DNA from: Mesonia sp008017825
Lineage (GTDB): Bacteria > Bacteroidota > Bacteroidia > Flavobacteriales > Flavobacteriaceae
Direction: 5' to 3'
Assembly (NCBI RefSeq): GCF_008017825.1
Contig: NZ_VRLS01000040.1
Location: forward strand, 1 to 64,000
Length of the DNA stretch: 64,000 bases
A model generated the notes under the pieces. That model saw only the letters and a program-made list of their open reading frames with translations, did no database searches and was not told the origin of the DNA. Below are positions 53,753 through 62,906 of this stretch, one piece after another. Position 1 is the first letter of the stretch. Each line of letters starts with the position of its first letter. The position numbers and the translations under genes are program-made.

Positions 53753-54367
53753 ATGTATAAGTGGTATCTAATTTTATTTTTTTTACTGAATTACAAGGGT
53801 TATTCTCAAGCTCAAGAAATAGCTCATTTAACTAATCTAGAAGAAGTATCTAAAGATTTTACGTTCGATATTAAATACGCTACCGAAGATAATTTTCTAG
53901 AGAAGAAAATATATGACTGCTCAAAATGCTTGTTACTTCCAAAAGTAGCCGATGCTTTAATTGCTGCTAATAACTATTTTTGTGAATTTGGTTATCAAAT
54001 TAAGTTGTTTGATTGTTACAGACCCCTTTCTGCACAAAAAGTGATGTGGGATATTTTTCCTAACGCTATGTATGTAGCAAATCCATACAAAAATAAATCG
54101 GTTCATAACAGAGCTGCAGCTGTAGATCTAACTTTGGTCGATTTTGACGATTGTGAATTAGATATGGGAACTACGTATGATTTCTTCGGAAAAGAAGCTC
54201 ATCAAGATAATTTTAATCTACCTGAAGTGGTACTTCAAAATAGAAAGCTCTTAAGGGAAGGAATGAAAAAATTCGGGTTTAACCCTATAAGAACCGAATG
54301 GTGGCATTATGATTTCTCCAACGCTTACAGTTTTCCTGTACTCAATTCCTTATTTGATTGTGACTAA
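53753..54367 (+). CDS. VanX-type D-Ala-D-Ala dipeptidase (M15D)
   Basis: This 204-aa protein has an N-terminal signal-like helix (1-20) and the M15 zinc site: SVHNRAAAVD (His and Asp ligands, near residue 121), then EWWH with the catalytic Glu and third ligand His. It cleaves D-Ala-D-Ala or related cell-wall dipeptides. A role in peptide salvage is more likely than vancomycin resistance, because no vanHA genes are adjacent. Its stop overlaps that of galE. Confidence 0.85.
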   Translation: MYKWYLILFFLLNYKGYSQAQEIAHLTNLEEVSKDFTFDIKYATEDNFLEKKIYDCSKCLLLPKVADALIAANNYFCEFGYQIKLFDCYRPLSAQKVMWDIFPNAMYVANPYKNKSVHNRAAAVDLTLVDFDDCELDMGTTYDFFGKEAHQDNFNLPEVVLQNRKLLREGMKKFGFNPIRTEWWHYDFSNAYSFPVLNSLFDCD

Positions 54368-55377
54368 TCTTGTTTAAGTTGCCATTCCCAAGCGCTTTTT
54401 AAAGCTTCTTCTATCCCCAATTCTGCTTTCCAGCCCAAATCATTATTTGCCTTAGTAGTATCGGCGTAAGCGGCTATAATATCCCCTTCTCTTCTGTCTA
54501 CGATTTTATAAGGTAATTTTTGTTGGGTTACTTTTTCAAAGGCATGAATCACTTCTAAAACACTGTTCCCTTTTCCTGTTCCTAAATTAAAGACCTCATA
54601 ATTTTTCTTATTCTTTTTCTGAATAAGACGCTCTAAAGCTACAATATGTGCTTTGGCTAAATCTACCACATGAATATAGTCTCTTATTGCAGTACCATCT
54701 TGTGTAGGATAATCATCGCCAAATACTGATAATTCTTTTCTTTTCCCTGCTGCTGTTTGAGTAATAAAGGGAATAAGGTTTTGTGGAACGCCAATAGGTA
54801 ACTCTCCTATTTGTGTAGATTCATGAGCTCCAATAGGATTAAAGTAACGCAAAGAAATACCACTGAAATCTGAATTAACCTTTGCATATTCTTGAATAAT
54901 CTCCTCTCCTATTTGCTTGGTATTGCCATAAGGAGATTCTGCTTTTTTTACAGGAGCTTCTTCTGTAATTGGTAACTCATCGGCCTGACCGTAAACTGTA
55001 CAAGACGAGCTAAATATAAAATTGCTAAGCTCTTTTCTTCTCATTTCCTGTAACACCAACACAAGAGTATTGATATTATTTTCATAATACATTAAAGGTT
55101 TCTCTACACTTTCACCCACCGCTTTTGAGGCTGCAAAATGAATAATTCCGTCAAGGTCTTGGTGCTCTTCAAAAAACTCGCTTAATTCTAGTTTATCTTT
55201 TAAATCTAGTTTATAAAATTGTGGTGATTTTTGTGTAATAGAAGTGATTCCTTCCAATACAGATATACTAGAATTAGAAAGGTTATCGATGATAACCACT
55301 TCATAATTTTTTTGAAGCAATTCTACCACGGTATGCGAACCTATAAACCCAAGTCCGCCTGTAACTAATATTTTCAT
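54364..55377 (-). CDS. galE: UDP-glucose 4-epimerase
   Basis: This 337-aa protein has TGGLGFIGSHT (6-16) for NAD, SSSCTVYG with the catalytic Ser/Thr, and YGNTK (Tyr/Lys pair). It interconverts UDP-glucose and UDP-galactose for polysaccharide synthesis. Length and motifs match GalE closely; an N-acetyl sugar epimerase is the main alternative. Monocistronic. Confidence 0.9.
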   Translation of the reverse strand: MKILVTGGLGFIGSHTVVELLQKNYEVVIIDNLSNSSISVLEGITSITQKSPQFYKLDLKDKLELSEFFEEHQDLDGIIHFAASKAVGESVEKPLMYYENNINTLVLVLQEMRRKELSNFIFSSSCTVYGQADELPITEEAPVKKAESPYGNTKQIGEEIIQEYAKVNSDFSGISLRYFNPIGAHESTQIGELPIGVPQNLIPFITQTAAGKRKELSVFGDDYPTQDGTAIRDYIHVVDLAKAHIVALERLIQKKNKKNYEVFNLGTGKGNSVLEVIHAFEKVTQQKLPYKIVDRREGDIIAAYADTTKANNDLGWKAELGIEEALKSAWEWQLKQD

Positions 55378-55568
55378 TTACAGAATATTAAAATTAAACA
55401 CCTAATTATAGACATTGATTTCTTTTAAAAATAGAATGCTTTTAAAAGATTAAAAATAATTTTAAACCAATTTAGGTATAAGATTTTAAAAATAAATGGA
55501 AAATTGAAAAGAATATTATTAATATAATAATCCAGATAGAATTTCTTTATAGTATTCTTCAAATGGCC

Positions 55569-55576
55569 TAAATTTG
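55569..55576 (+). promoter_or_regulatory. TAnnTTTG promoter box of the DUF3817 operon
   Basis: TAAATTTG is a perfect match, 16 bp before the ATG at 55593. Confidence 0.5.
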
Positions 55577-55592
55577 TATAAAATTTTACTCC

Positions 55593-55877
55593 ATGGATAA
55601 TTCAATTAAAGCTTTTAAACTCATCAGCATATTAGAAGCAATTTCTTTTCTAGTTTTGCTACTTATTGCTATGCCTCTAAAATACATTTGGGAAATGCCA
55701 GAAATGGTAAGAATTGTAGGAATGGCACATGGTATTCTCTTTGTATTATATGTAATGGGAGCTTATTGGATGTACGAAAAACTTAATTGGTCTTTTAAAA
55801 CATTAATGATTGTAGTTTTGTGTTCTATTCTACCATTCGGACCTTTCTACGCAGACAAAAAATATCTTCCTGCATAG
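55593..55877 (+). CDS. DUF3817-family membrane protein
   Basis: This 94-aa protein has three predicted membrane helices and the DUF3817 pattern ISILEAISFLVLLL, GMAHGILFVLYV and a final LPFGPFYADK. Function unknown. Its stop overlaps the next gene's GTG by one base (TAGTG), so they are translationally coupled. Confidence 0.85.
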   Translation: MDNSIKAFKLISILEAISFLVLLLIAMPLKYIWEMPEMVRIVGMAHGILFVLYVMGAYWMYEKLNWSFKTLMIVVLCSILPFGPFYADKKYLPA

Positions 55878-56941
55878 TGAAACTTAAAAACTTTCTTATC
55901 GCTTTTGGAGCATTGGCAGTTTTACTAACTGTTACCCCTCTAATTACAGCGAATTATTGGTGGATAAGAATGTTTGATTACCCGCACGTTCAATTAACTA
56001 TATTGACATTTACAGCATTTGTATGTTATTTTATGCGGTTTGATTTAAAAAATTATAAGGATTACTTATTTGCTTTTAGCATTGGAGCTTGTCTCTTTTT
56101 TCAGTTTTATAAAATTTACCCTTATACTCCGTTTGCAAGACATCAAGTAAAAAATGTATCTTCTTTTGATACTTCTAAAAACCTAAAAGTTTTTATTGCT
56201 AACGTATTACAGACCAACAAGAAAACTGATTTATTATTAGCTGAAATTAAAAGCTTTGATCCAGATGTTATCGTTCTTTTAGAAACGGATAAAAAATGGG
56301 CTAAGGCCGTAAAATCATTAGAAAACAAATTTTCATATACTTTAAAGAAACCTTTACCAAACACTTATGGAATGCTTATGTATTCTAAAAAAGAATTGAT
56401 AGACCCTAAAGTCAATTTTTTAGTCTCAGATTCTATACCTTCTATTGCTACCAAGATGAAATTGAATGCTAAAGATACCATTCAAGTATATGTAATACAT
56501 CCAACACCACCAATGCCACAGCATAATCCTAAATCTACCGATAGAGATGGAGAAATGATGATGGTTGGAAAAATGGCTAAAGATTCTAAATTACCAACAA
56601 TTGTGATGGGTGATTTTAATGATGTTGCTTGGTCTGAAACTACCAAAGAGTTTCAGCAACTCAGTCAGTTATTAGATCCTAGAATTGGAAGAGGATTTTA
56701 TACTACTTTTAATGCTAACAATATCTTATTAAGGTGGCCTCTAGACCATGTATTTATGTCTAAAGATTTCCTTATCGATAAAATTGATAAAGGAGGGAAT
56801 ATTCACTCCGATCATTTTCCAATTTTCGCTAGTATCGTTCTTCAAAAGGAAAATAATAATGAAGACGTAGCCCCTCTTACTCCAAAGGAAAAGAAAAGAA
56901 TTAATAACACTATTAAGAAAAGTAAAGAGAAAAGAAATTAA
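55877..56941 (+). CDS. Endonuclease/exonuclease/phosphatase (EEP) family protein
   Basis: From the GTG at 55877 this is a 354-aa protein with three N-terminal membrane helices (1-80) and a periplasmic EEP domain (about 95-320). Motifs are visible in ANVLQTNKK (Asn ligand), LLETDKKW (Glu), MGDFNDVAW (Asp, Asn) and HSDHFP (catalytic His). It may hydrolyse a phosphodiester in lipid or nucleic acid. A GTG at 55820 would overlap the DUF3817 gene by 58 bp and is less likely. Confidence 0.8.
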   Translation: MKLKNFLIAFGALAVLLTVTPLITANYWWIRMFDYPHVQLTILTFTAFVCYFMRFDLKNYKDYLFAFSIGACLFFQFYKIYPYTPFARHQVKNVSSFDTSKNLKVFIANVLQTNKKTDLLLAEIKSFDPDVIVLLETDKKWAKAVKSLENKFSYTLKKPLPNTYGMLMYSKKELIDPKVNFLVSDSIPSIATKMKLNAKDTIQVYVIHPTPPMPQHNPKSTDRDGEMMMVGKMAKDSKLPTIVMGDFNDVAWSETTKEFQQLSQLLDPRIGRGFYTTFNANNILLRWPLDHVFMSKDFLIDKIDKGGNIHSDHFPIFASIVLQKENNNEDVAPLTPKEKKRINNTIKKSKEKRN

Positions 56942-57327
56942 CTTTCTAATCTATTCTTTACATATTCTATTTCGGTTTTGCCATGAGGTTTTGCTTTTCC
57001 ATTTTCATCTAAGCTTACCATGACGATCTTTTCTATACTAATAATGGTTTCGCGAGTCATTTTATTTCTCACCTCGCATTTTAATGTAAGAGATGCAGTT
57101 CCAAATTTTGTTACCTCCAAACCTATTTCTACAATATCACCTTGTTTAGCTGAGCTTTTAAAATCTATCTCACTCATAAACTTGGTCACCGTTTTAGGGT
57201 TTTCCAGTTGAATGATCGCATATAAGGCCGCTTCTTCATCTATCCATTCTAATAATCGTCCTCCAAATAAAGTTCCGTTAGGATTTAAATCTTGTGGTTT
57301 TATCCATTTTCTAGTGTGAAATCTCAT
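56938..57327 (-). CDS. Acyl-CoA thioesterase (hotdog fold)
   Basis: This 129-aa hotdog protein has the active-site helix start LNPNGTLFGGRLLEWIDE (Asn and Asp) of the YciA/4HBT group, which hydrolyses short and medium acyl-CoAs. Its 3' end overlaps the convergent EEP gene by 4 bp. It is separated from the Nudix gene by 64 bp. Confidence 0.85.
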   Translation of the reverse strand: MRFHTRKWIKPQDLNPNGTLFGGRLLEWIDEEAALYAIIQLENPKTVTKFMSEIDFKSSAKQGDIVEIGLEVTKFGTASLTLKCEVRNKMTRETIISIEKIVMVSLDENGKAKPHGKTEIEYVKNRLES

Positions 57328-57391
57328 AGTTTTTTGTTTTACTGAAATATAAAATAAACTAGTTAAAATTCCGGCAAGAAATCATCACTGT

Positions 57392-57820
57392 TTATGATAA
57401 TGGTATTTGTAAAATCTTGGCTGCATCTGCTATTATTCTTTGATGATCAAATGCTAATGCCGGTAAATCTAATACTGAAAACCAATCGGCTTTCTCTGCA
57501 TCGTCATTTGCTATCACTTTCGTGGAATTTTTTACACAACCCGTAAATGCAACAGAAATCATCCTACCACGAGGATCTCTCTCTATTGCATCATACACCC
57601 CTACTCTTTGTAGATCGTTGATCATCAAAGAAGTTTCTTCTTCTAATTCTCTTTTGCAACCTTCAATTAACAATTCATCATCTTCTAAAAAACCACCAGG
57701 TAAAGCCCACTGACCTTTAAACGGTTCATTCTTTCTCTGAATAAGCAGTACCTGATATTTAATTTCAGTTAACTGAAAAATAACAGCATCGGTAGTAATT
57801 GAAATTTGAGGTCTTGACAT
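57392..57820 (-). CDS. NUDIX hydrolase
   Basis: This 142-aa protein carries the Nudix box, a G-x5-E-x7-REL-x-EE pattern beginning at GGFLEDDE and including CKRELEEET. The N-terminal QVLLIQRKN and ALPGGF are typical of NTP or ADP-ribose hydrolases. Substrate not determined. It shares one base with the upstream DUF72 gene (TAATG). Confidence 0.9.
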   Translation of the reverse strand: MSRPQISITTDAVIFQLTEIKYQVLLIQRKNEPFKGQWALPGGFLEDDELLIEGCKRELEEETSLMINDLQRVGVYDAIERDPRGRMISVAFTGCVKNSTKVIANDDAEKADWFSVLDLPALAFDHQRIIADAAKILQIPLS

Positions 57821-58689
57821 TACAGTGTTTTAGGAATAGAAATTTTTGTAGAAAAACGCTCATTAAATTTTTCAATAAAATAAGCAGATAATAAGGGCGA
57901 AGATTCTTCTACATTTTGATGAATAAAAAAGTAAAGGTTTTTTAAACCATGCGTATACCAATCTTCAATTCTATCTAACCAATCATCTAAACGTGTATAA
58001 TCTGAAGGATGATTTGCTCCGTTGTAACGGATAAAAGCAGTAGGTGTGGTTAACCGCATATGAAGTAAATCTCTTCTTCCTGCACTATCAGTAATTAAAT
58101 TGGTAATGTTATATTTTAAAAGAATGGCATTAAAGTCGTCTTCTATCTTTTTATCTTTAAACCAATTTTCATTTCTTACCTCAATAGATAATGGTATTTC
58201 TTTAGGCCATTTTTCAAAAAACGGAGCGAGTCTATCCATATCTTTTGGTAGAAAGTTATCTGGCATTTGTAAAAAAACCATCCCTAGCTTATGATGAAGC
58301 CCCGTAAGATTAGCCGTAAAATCGGTTACGAGTTCGTCACAATCTTGCAGTCGTTTTAAATGACTTATAAGCCTGGGAACTTTTGGAAAGAATTTAAAAT
58401 TTTCTATTGTTTTTTCTTCCCATTTCTGAAACTGCTCATGGGGCCACATTCTATAAAAGGAAGCATTTAACTCTATGCTATTAAATTGAGTAGAGTAATA
58501 AGTCAGTTCTTCTTTTGTTCCTCTTGGGTAAAAGTTTTTTAGGTCTTTCTTGTTCCATTTAGCACAACCAATACGTACATCCTCCCAGGTTTCAGGTTCA
58601 ACTTTATGTAAGATATTATGGGTTTGCTCTTGATTAGGAGGTAAACTAAAATCTATCTGCTCAGGGTGTTCTACTTTTCCAAATTTCAT
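57820..58689 (-). CDS. DUF72-family (YecE-like) protein
   Basis: This 289-aa TIM-barrel protein has the DUF72 marks: an RIGCAKWNKKDLKNFYP start, YYSTQFNSIELNASFYR and FIRYNGAN, with SIEVRNENW towards the middle. DUF72 proteins have no established activity. It is co-transcribed with the Nudix gene (1-bp overlap) and lies 9 bp after the 7TM-HD gene, so it belongs to the operon starting at 60756. Confidence 0.85.
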   Translation of the reverse strand: MKFGKVEHPEQIDFSLPPNQEQTHNILHKVEPETWEDVRIGCAKWNKKDLKNFYPRGTKEELTYYSTQFNSIELNASFYRMWPHEQFQKWEEKTIENFKFFPKVPRLISHLKRLQDCDELVTDFTANLTGLHHKLGMVFLQMPDNFLPKDMDRLAPFFEKWPKEIPLSIEVRNENWFKDKKIEDDFNAILLKYNITNLITDSAGRRDLLHMRLTTPTAFIRYNGANHPSDYTRLDDWLDRIEDWYTHGLKNLYFFIHQNVEESSPLLSAYFIEKFNERFSTKISIPKTL

Positions 58690-58698
58690 AGTAAAAGT

Positions 58699-60756
58699 TT
58701 ATTCTGGATATTCGATTCTTAAATGGTAAATATTCTTAAGTTTTCTCTTTAAAATCTTCTTAATGGCTTGTATTTCTTTAAATGTAATGTTTGCATTTAA
58801 AAACTGGCCTTCATCCATTTGTTTATTAATAATTTTTTCTACAAAGTCATCAATTAAAGGTGCTGTAGGTTCTTTTAAGCTTTTACTTGCCGCTTCCACA
58901 CTATCGCTCATCATTAAAATGGCAGTTTCTTTACTAAAAGGGGTTGGTCCAGGATATCTATAATCATCTTCATTAATTTCTTCTCCGTTTTCGTGAGCTA
59001 GATCTTTTGCTTTTTTATAAAAATAAAAGACCAAGCTAGTCCCGTGGTGGGTTCTAATAAAATCTATTAAACGATCAGGTAAATTATTTCGTTTAGCCAT
59101 TTCGATACCATAAACGACGTGATTGATGATAATCTCGGCACTTTCTTGAGGTTCCAATTCGTCATGGGGATTAACCGATGTGGTTTGATTTTCAGTAAAA
59201 AAGGTAGGATTAGCCATTTTACCTATATCATGGTATAGAGCTCCAACTCTTACCAGCATGGCATTACCTCCAATCTCATTTGCTGCAGCTTCAGCCAAAT
59301 TAGCTACATTTAAACTGTGATGGAACGTCCCTGGTGCTTTATTAGAAAGCTCTTTTAGAAGTTTTGAATTGGTATCAGAAAGTTCTAATAACGACATATC
59401 TGAAACTAAACCAAACAGCTTTTCGTAAGCGTAGATAAGAGGTTGTACAAATAGCGTAGCAAATCCGCCAAGGAGAAACATAAGTAAAGTTTCGTAATCA
59501 ATTTTACTTACATCACCTTCTTGAATAATTGTAAATGAAAAGTAAGCAAAAATATAAACTGCCGTAATTTGACCTACAGAAATGAATAGATTGGCTCTTT
59601 TATAAAGTTCTGAAATGGTTAATATGGTTACTATTCCCGCTATAATTTGCAGAAACATATACTCATAACTATTGGGAACAATAAAACCGATGATTAACAC
59701 CGTAATCACGTGCGTAAAAAGCCCTAGCCTAGCGTCAAAAAAAGCTTTCAGCGTAAGCGGAAGAATACAAAGTGGCACCACATAAACATAATTTACATTA
59801 ATTTTCATTACCGTTGTGGTTAAGAAAACCGTGAGTAAAATGTTAAAGAAGATAAAGGTAACCTTAGTGTTATTTTCAAATATATCTGGTCTGTATTTAT
59901 GAATAAAAAGAAAAAGCATTAACAAGGCCAGAGAAACTAACAACAAATAACCAACTACTACCACATAATAGCTGGAATCTGTCCAGACCTTGGTTTCATA
60001 TTCTGTCTTTAAGGAGATGAGGATTCGGTATTTATTGTTGTCTATTACTTCTCCCCTTTCAATAATTCTGCTTCCTTTAGAAATACTACCTCTGGTATAA
60101 GAAATAGCTCCGAGTTTAATTTGTAAATCTTTTTCGGTTAATTCTTCATTGAGTCTAACATTGGGCTTTAAAATATTAAAGAAGAGTTCTTTTAATTGAT
60201 TTTGATATTTAGCAAGTCTTGTATTGGTGATCTTTTTATCAAGGTAAGTCCCGAGATTATCTTGATGAATAATATTATTATAAACTACTTCTTGAGCTTC
60301 ATTACCCTTCTTTAAATAAACGATGCTATTTTCATTAAATCGGTTAACCTCAATTAGGATTCCGTTTTTGTAAATATCATCTAAAGTATTTTGAGAGAAT
60401 TTTATTAACCTCACGCCATCAATAGCCATAATACTATCACCAAATACCAATCTAGCTTGTTTATCTAGATTAGATTTTATTTGTTTAGGGATGGCTGTAT
60501 TGTAATTATAATAAGGGGTATGATTTTCTCTTATTTGCTCCTTTTCATCTGCTAACTCTTCATTGGTTTTTAAAATAGCAAAATCAAAAGGCGCATAGAG
60601 GTTTTCATACTGCCAAGGCTTCCCTTTAGAGATATCATACTTAAATTTACTTCCTTTCGGAAAAAGATAAACAATTATAGCCGTGGTAAGTAGATATAAA
60701 AATATCTTATAGATTAAGGCCTGGTTTTTATAAATTCCGTTTACAAAATTGCTCAT
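58699..60756 (-). CDS. 7TM-HD phosphohydrolase (PgpH-like)
   Basis: This 685-aa protein has an extracytoplasmic 7TMR-HDED domain (about 45-270) after a first helix, seven membrane helices (about 275-460), and a cytosolic HD domain with HHSLNVANLA, the HD pair in LYHDIGKM, and a following NPHDE. Relatives such as Listeria PgpH degrade c-di-AMP. It is the first gene of an operon with DUF72 and Nudix genes. Confidence 0.9.
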   Translation of the reverse strand: MSNFVNGIYKNQALIYKIFLYLLTTAIIVYLFPKGSKFKYDISKGKPWQYENLYAPFDFAILKTNEELADEKEQIRENHTPYYNYNTAIPKQIKSNLDKQARLVFGDSIMAIDGVRLIKFSQNTLDDIYKNGILIEVNRFNENSIVYLKKGNEAQEVVYNNIIHQDNLGTYLDKKITNTRLAKYQNQLKELFFNILKPNVRLNEELTEKDLQIKLGAISYTRGSISKGSRIIERGEVIDNNKYRILISLKTEYETKVWTDSSYYVVVVGYLLLVSLALLMLFLFIHKYRPDIFENNTKVTFIFFNILLTVFLTTTVMKINVNYVYVVPLCILPLTLKAFFDARLGLFTHVITVLIIGFIVPNSYEYMFLQIIAGIVTILTISELYKRANLFISVGQITAVYIFAYFSFTIIQEGDVSKIDYETLLMFLLGGFATLFVQPLIYAYEKLFGLVSDMSLLELSDTNSKLLKELSNKAPGTFHHSLNVANLAEAAANEIGGNAMLVRVGALYHDIGKMANPTFFTENQTTSVNPHDELEPQESAEIIINHVVYGIEMAKRNNLPDRLIDFIRTHHGTSLVFYFYKKAKDLAHENGEEINEDDYRYPGPTPFSKETAILMMSDSVEAASKSLKEPTAPLIDDFVEKIINKQMDEGQFLNANITFKEIQAIKKILKRKLKNIYHLRIEYPE

Positions 60757-60773
60757 ACGTGTAACTTAACTTT

Positions 60774-60781
60774 CAAATGTA
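60774..60781 (-). promoter_or_regulatory. TAnnTTTG promoter box of the 7TM-HD operon
   Basis: On the minus strand this reads TACATTTG, a perfect match, 17 bp upstream of 60756, with TTTG 22 bp further (60804-60807). It lies back to back with the thiolase promoter. Confidence 0.55.
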
Positions 60782-60811
60782 CTAAAAAAACAATCGTAAG
60801 TTCACAAAGCA

Positions 60812-60843
60812 TTGGTCTGTTCTTTAGAAATTAGTTAAATTCG
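60812..60843 (+). promoter_or_regulatory. Promoter of the thiolase gene
   Basis: TTG (60812-60814) and TAAATTCG (60836-60843) are 21 bp apart; the -7 box is one base off consensus. It lies 26 bp before the ATG at 60870. Confidence 0.5.
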
Positions 60844-60869
60844 CAGAAATTGATTTAAAATAAAAAACC

Positions 60870-62048
60870 ATGAATAAAGAAGTAGTTATAGTTAGTGCAG
60901 CAAGAACTCCTATTGGAAGTTTTTTAGGAAGTTTATCGAGTGTACCCGCTCCTAAATTAGGATCAATTGCAATTAAAGGAGCTTTAGAAAAAATAAATTT
61001 AGATCCTAAACTAGTACAAGAAGTATTGATGGGTAATGTGGTGCAGGCAGGTGTAGGACAAGCTCCTGCTAGACAAGCAGCCCTAGCTGCAGGAATTCCT
61101 GAAACGGTTCCTTGTACAACTATTAATAAAGTTTGTGCTAGTGGAATGAAAGCGGTTATGCAAGGAGCTCAAGCTATTGCTTTAGGGGATGCTGATATTA
61201 TTGTTGCTGGTGGTATGGAAAATATGAGTTTAATCCCTCATTATATGCATTTAAGAAACGGTCAAAAATTTGGACCTAAACAAATGGAAGACGGAATGCA
61301 ACGTGACGGATTAGTAGATGCGTATGACCAAAATGCTATGGGTGTTTGTGCAGATTTATGTGCTAAAGAATATGAGTTTTCTAGAGAAGATCAAGATGCT
61401 TTTGCTATAAAATCTTACGAGCGTTCTAAAAAAGCTTGGGAAGAAGGAAGATTTGATGACGAGGTAGTTCCTGTAGAAGTTCCACAACGAAGAGGAGAGC
61501 CTCTCATAGTTAAAGAAGACGAAGAGTTCAAGAATGTGAGAATGGATAAAATTTCTTCTCTACGTGCTGCTTTTAGTAAAGAAGGTACAGTAACTGCAGC
61601 GAATGCCTCTACGATTAATGATGGTGCTGGTGCAGTAGTATTAATGAGCAAAGAAAAAGCAGAAGAGTTAGGTTTAACTCCATTAGCTACTATAAAGAGC
61701 TTTGCGGATGCAGCGCAAGAACCAAAATGGTTTACAACTTCTCCGGCTAAAGCTTTACCAAAAGCAATTGAAAAAGCAGGGATTACACAAGATGATATCG
61801 ATTTCTTTGAGTTTAACGAAGCTTTTTCTGTAGTAGGTTTAGCTAATATGAAAATTTTAGGTTTATCTGATGAAAATGTAAACGTTAATGGAGGTGCTGT
61901 TTCTTTAGGTCACCCACTTGGATGCTCGGGAGTAAGAATTATTATCACCCTTTTAAATGTATTGAAGCAGAATGATGCTAAATTAGGAGCTGCTGCAATT
62001 TGTAATGGTGGTGGCGGTGCTTCTGCAATGGTGATAGAAAGAAATTAA
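60870..62048 (+). CDS. Acetyl-CoA acetyltransferase (thiolase)
   Basis: This 392-aa thiolase has the nucleophile C89 in NKVCASGMK, NEAF, H348 in GHPLGCSG and C378 in ICNGGGGASA. It condenses or cleaves acetyl-CoA/acetoacetyl-CoA in fatty-acid or branched-chain metabolism. Length matches the family (about 390). It is followed 21 bp later by a C40 peptidase, perhaps co-transcribed. Confidence 0.95.
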   Translation: MNKEVVIVSAARTPIGSFLGSLSSVPAPKLGSIAIKGALEKINLDPKLVQEVLMGNVVQAGVGQAPARQAALAAGIPETVPCTTINKVCASGMKAVMQGAQAIALGDADIIVAGGMENMSLIPHYMHLRNGQKFGPKQMEDGMQRDGLVDAYDQNAMGVCADLCAKEYEFSREDQDAFAIKSYERSKKAWEEGRFDDEVVPVEVPQRRGEPLIVKEDEEFKNVRMDKISSLRAAFSKEGTVTAANASTINDGAGAVVLMSKEKAEELGLTPLATIKSFADAAQEPKWFTTSPAKALPKAIEKAGITQDDIDFFEFNEAFSVVGLANMKILGLSDENVNVNGGAVSLGHPLGCSGVRIIITLLNVLKQNDAKLGAAAICNGGGGASAMVIERN

Positions 62049-62069
62049 TATTTTCATATATAGATTAGA

Positions 62070-62822
62070 ATGCAATACGGATTTTGCAACCTTAATATTG
62101 TTCCTGTAAGACTGGAACCTGCTGATGCAAGTGAAATGGTAACCCAACTTTTGTTTGGGGATCATTTTAAAGTTTTAGAAAAAAGAAAAAAATGGAGCAA
62201 AATCCGTATCGCTTTTGACAAGTATGAAGGATGGGTAGATAATAAACAGTTTCTTGAAATTACGGAAGATCAATATCATGAGATAAATCAAACTCCTAGC
62301 GAATTGGTGGCTGATGTAATAGATTTTCTTCAAGATGATAAAAATCAGCTCATTCCTATTTCCTTAGGTGCTAATATTAATAAAATAGTAGAGTTTGGGA
62401 ATTATACTTATGAAGGACGCAAATTACAGGGCAAAAACACTAAGGAACAATTTTTAGAAACTGCATTTCTCTATCTTCATGCCCCTTATTTATGGGGAGG
62501 AAAAACACCATTCGGAATTGATTGCAGCGGATTTACTCAAATGGTTTATAAACTTAATGGTTACCAATTATTCAGGGATGCTTCTCAACAAGCAAAACAA
62601 GGTGAGGCTTTAAGCTTTATAGAAGAAAGTGAACCAGGAGATTTAGCTTTTTTCGATAATCAAGATGGAGACATTATTCACGTTGGTATAATTATGAGAG
62701 AAAACTATATTATTCATGCTCACGGCAAGGTTAGAATAGATCGCCTTGATCATAGTGGTATATTTAATGTAGATACAAATCAGTACTCACATAATCTTAG
62801 AGTAATCAAAAAAATTGTATAA
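62070..62822 (+). CDS. NlpC/P60 (C40) cell-wall peptidase
   Basis: This 250-aa protein has an N-terminal SH3-like domain (about 10-65) and a C-terminal NlpC/P60 domain (about 125-245) with C152 in DCSGF and H204 in IIHVGII; a further His lies in IIHAHG. It resembles D-glutamyl-meso-DAP endopeptidases such as YkfC. No signal peptide is visible, so it may act on imported muropeptides in the cytosol. Confidence 0.9.
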   Translation: MQYGFCNLNIVPVRLEPADASEMVTQLLFGDHFKVLEKRKKWSKIRIAFDKYEGWVDNKQFLEITEDQYHEINQTPSELVADVIDFLQDDKNQLIPISLGANINKIVEFGNYTYEGRKLQGKNTKEQFLETAFLYLHAPYLWGGKTPFGIDCSGFTQMVYKLNGYQLFRDASQQAKQGEALSFIEESEPGDLAFFDNQDGDIIHVGIIMRENYIIHAHGKVRIDRLDHSGIFNVDTNQYSHNLRVIKKIV

Positions 62823-62851
62823 TACTTAAACTAAATTACTGATAAAAAATA

Positions 62852-62883
62852 AAAAAGCTTCCAGATTTCTGGAAGCTTTTTTT
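62852..62883. terminator. Bidirectional terminator
   Basis: AAAAAGCTTCCAG (62852-62864) and CTGGAAGCTTTTT (62869-62881) form a perfect 13-bp stem between convergent genes, with T-runs on both sides. Confidence 0.9.
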
Positions 62884-62906
62884 ATATCAATATGTGGTTA
62901 CAATTC

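Noticed and set aside
55820..55876. Earlier GTG start of the EEP gene
   Set aside because: It would overlap the DUF3817 gene by 58 bp; the GTG at 55877 gives the common TAGTG overlap.
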